6,577 nt of DNA from an uncultured Desulfobulbus sp. (lineage in GTDB: Bacteria; Desulfobacterota; Desulfobulbia; Desulfobulbales; Desulfobulbaceae). The stretch spans positions 1-6,577 of the forward strand of contig CAMNHX010000095.1 in assembly GCA_946539945.1 (NCBI GenBank), read 5' to 3'. The translations under genes were made by a program, and so were the position numbers. Below, one piece after another: positions 4,667 to 6,577 of the stretch (the stretch's first letter is position 1; each line of letters opens with the position of its first letter). The notes below the pieces were generated by a model. It was not told where the DNA came from. It saw only the letters and a list, made by a program, of their open reading frames with translations, and ran no database searches.

Positions 4667-6577
4667 ATGGAGCTTCTCGCGCCTGCAGGCACTGTTCCTG
4701 CCTTTGAAGCCGCCCTGGAAAGTGGCGCGGACGCCGTGTATCTGGGTGCGCCTGCCTTCAACGCACGGGCCTTGGCCCGTGATTTTTCCTTCCCTGAAAT
4801 TGCGTCCATGACAGACTGGGCGCACGAGCATGGCAAAAAGGTGTATCTGGCCATGAACAGTCTGGTCAAGGACCAGGAACTGCGGCAGGCTGTAGCCACC
4901 TTGGAGCGCCTTGCCGCCATGCAGGTTGACGGGCTGATTGTGCAGGATTTGGGCCTTGTGCGTCTGGCTCGCCGACACTTTCCTGACCTGCCTCTGCACG
5001 CCTCAACCCTGATGACTGCCCACAATGCGGACTGCGTGACCTGGCTGGCCAGACTGGGCTGTCGCCGGGTAGTGCTGGCGCGGGAACTTTCGCTGACAGA
5101 AATCGGGCAGATTGCAGTGCGGGCGCGTCAGCTTGGGGTGGAATTGGAAGTCTTTGTCCACGGCGCCCTGTGCTTCAGTTACTCTGGTCTGTGCCGCTTT
5201 TCCAGCCTGCACGGCGGCAAGTCCAGCCTGCGCGGCCAGTGTGTGCAGCCCTGCCGCAGACCCTATCAGTGGTTGAGTTCCGGGCAGGGCAACAAGAACA
5301 GGAAGTCCGGACACAGACAGGGCAATAGTTCCCGGCCCGAAAGCGGTTATTTCTTTTCCATGAACGACCTGTGCGCACTTGAGCATTTGAGCGCACTGAG
5401 CAAAACCGGGGTGGCCAGTCTGAAAATTGAAGGCCGTCTCAAGTCTGCCTCCTATGTGCGGCACGCGGTCCAGGCTTACAGGCTGGCCCTGGATGCAGAC
5501 AGGGAAAGGGACAGCAAAAAACAGGCGGCAATGCTGGCTGAAGCCCGTTCCTGTTTGGATGCAGCCATGGGGCGCAGACGGAGCAGCGGTTTTCTTCTGC
5601 CCAAGGCAGAGGGCAGCCCGAACCTGATTGCCCCGGAACAGTCCGGTAATTCCGGGATGCTGGCAGGTCGCTTGCAGGGTCTGCGGACTGTGCGCCGTCG
5701 GGACCAGACAGTGGTCCAGGCGCAGGTCCTGTTGCGCATACCGCTCAAGGCAGGGGATCGTCTGCGCCTGCACGAGGAAAACAGCGATCTCCGGGTGGCT
5801 TTTACCCTGCGGGACTTTCAGGTGAAGGGCAAGCCCCGGCAGGAGGCGCGTGCCGGAGAAAGCGTGGAAATCCGTGTGAGTGACCCTGCGCTTGCCGCAC
5901 TCAAGCCGCCTTTTCACGGCAAACTCTACCGGGTTGATGTGAGCGGTCGCCAGGAGCGGATCAGCCCGCAGCTTGCCCGGCTGATGGCCAGGAGGACAGC
6001 AGGCGAGGAAATGGCGCAGAGAATTGCGCTTGAACACGCCCTTGCACTGATGCAAACTCCAGCTTCCCCGACTCCGGCGCAGACCGGCAAAGCGTCAGGG
6101 CGGGTGCGTTGGTGGGTGCAGGCAAGCTCTTTTGAGACCCTGAACACCCGTTTTCCCTTTGCCGTGTCCCGCTGGCTTCTGGAACTGAACGAGTCCAATC
6201 TGGAACAGGCGCTTTCCGGGCGGGTGCGGCGCTGGCTGCAGAACCCGCACGCGCCCAAACTGACCTGGTTTTTGCCGCCGATCATTCTGGAGGCGCGTTT
6301 GCCAGCCTACCGGGATATGCTGGCCCGTCTGGTGGAGGCAGGTTTTTCCTCCTTCCAGTTGGGCAATCCGGCCCAGAAACTGCTGTTTGCCCAACCGGAA
6401 CGCCTGGACCTGTTTGGCGATGCCTCCTTCAACCTGTTGAACCATCAGGCGTTTTTGGCAGTGGCAGAACAGGGCTTTGCAGGTGCGCAGTTCTCTTTGG
6501 AAAGTGACCGCGCTACCTTCAAGGCTGCTCTGGCTGCAACAGGCACAGACCGCGAGCAGGTGCGGATCGGACTGCTC
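4667..6577 (+). CDS. Peptidase U32 family protein, RlhA/TrhP-like (3' end cut by window)
   Basis: The frame is open for 637 codons to the window edge, with no stop. It starts MELLAPAG and continues GADAVYLG (20-27), as in U32 proteins. The U32 signature lies at 161-176 (E-V-F-V-H-G-A-L-C-F-S-Y-S-G-L-C), followed by RGQCVQPCRRPY (189-200) and DLC then SLKIEGRLKS (234-260). Cysteines 169, 176, 192 and 236 correspond to those that bind a [4Fe-4S] cluster in UbiU-type members; Cys196 is additional. Despite the name, characterised members are mainly RNA hydroxylases (TrhP on tRNA, RlhA on 23S rRNA) or ubiquinone hydroxylation factors (UbiU/V). The length beyond 600 residues, with a large C-terminal extension, fits the RlhA type best, but the substrate is inferred. 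A basic, polar, low-complexity segment at about 204-226 sits between the Cys pair and the GYFFSMNDLC motif. The ATG lies 35 nt after the kinase stop and has no visible ribosome binding site, but the family N-terminus fixes it. Confidence 0.9.
   Translation, partial: MELLAPAGTVPAFEAALESGADAVYLGAPAFNARALARDFSFPEIASMTDWAHEHGKKVYLAMNSLVKDQELRQAVATLERLAAMQVDGLIVQDLGLVRLARRHFPDLPLHASTLMTAHNADCVTWLARLGCRRVVLARELSLTEIGQIAVRARQLGVELEVFVHGALCFSYSGLCRFSSLHGGKSSLRGQCVQPCRRPYQWLSSGQGNKNRKSGHRQGNSSRPESGYFFSMNDLCALEHLSALSKTGVASLKIEGRLKSASYVRHAVQAYRLALDADRERDSKKQAAMLAEARSCLDAAMGRRRSSGFLLPKAEGSPNLIAPEQSGNSGMLAGRLQGLRTVRRRDQTVVQAQVLLRIPLKAGDRLRLHEENSDLRVAFTLRDFQVKGKPRQEARAGESVEIRVSDPALAALKPPFHGKLYRVDVSGRQERISPQLARLMARRTAGEEMAQRIALEHALALMQTPASPTPAQTGKASGRVRWWVQASSFETLNTRFPFAVSRWLLELNESNLEQALSGRVRRWLQNPHAPKLTWFLPPIILEARLPAYRDMLARLVEAGFSSFQLGNPAQKLLFAQPERLDLFGDASFNLLNHQAFLAVAEQGFAGAQFSLESDRATFKAALAATGTDREQVRIGLL

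Noticed and set aside
5003..6055. Long minus-strand open frame of 350 codons opposite the U32 gene
   Set aside because: It is antisense to a protein with clear family motifs, and its translation resembles no family. GC-rich coding DNA often leaves such open frames.

Overview
The window looks like an ordinary GC-rich Gram-negative chromosome segment. All seven recognisable genes lie on the plus strand and are closely packed. The gene set is a stand-alone IMP cyclohydrolase, PurN, a DUF4126 membrane protein, PyrR, a soluble histidine kinase and a long U32-family protein. Together with a 7-nt repeat in a gene gap, it suggests an anaerobic Desulfobacterota-type bacterium, perhaps of the Desulfobulbus group. 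That placement is inferred from gene style only, because no rRNA or tRNA is present.

Layout: positions 1-230 are AT-richer and hold no secure gene, but carry a plausible promoter directly in front of hslR. The genes are hslR (Hsp15, 231-611), a single-domain IMP cyclohydrolase (626-1243), purN (1246-1827), a 94-nt gap made mostly of 7-nt repeats that form a long hairpin, a DUF4126 membrane protein (1922-2602), pyrR (2637-3176), a cytosolic histidine kinase-like protein (3207-4631), and the first 637 codons of an RlhA-like peptidase U32 family protein (4667 to the window end).

How the genes fit together: the gaps between genes are 2 to 35 nt except at the repeat, so hslR-purH'-purN probably form one transcription unit. 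The four later genes may continue it or may be separated by the repeat hairpin. Two themes recur. The first is nucleotide synthesis and its control (IMP cyclohydrolase, GAR transformylase, PyrR). The second is the ribosome and RNA (Hsp15, and the U32 protein if it hydroxylates rRNA like RlhA). The kinase has no response regulator gene in the window and its signal is unknown.

I see no mobile element, CRISPR array, tRNA, rRNA or clear defence system. The most unusual items are the 13-unit heptanucleotide repeat that overlaps the end of purN, the PyrR with changed RNA-binding positions, the kinase with a degenerate G1 box and many cysteines, and the possible leaderless start of hslR.
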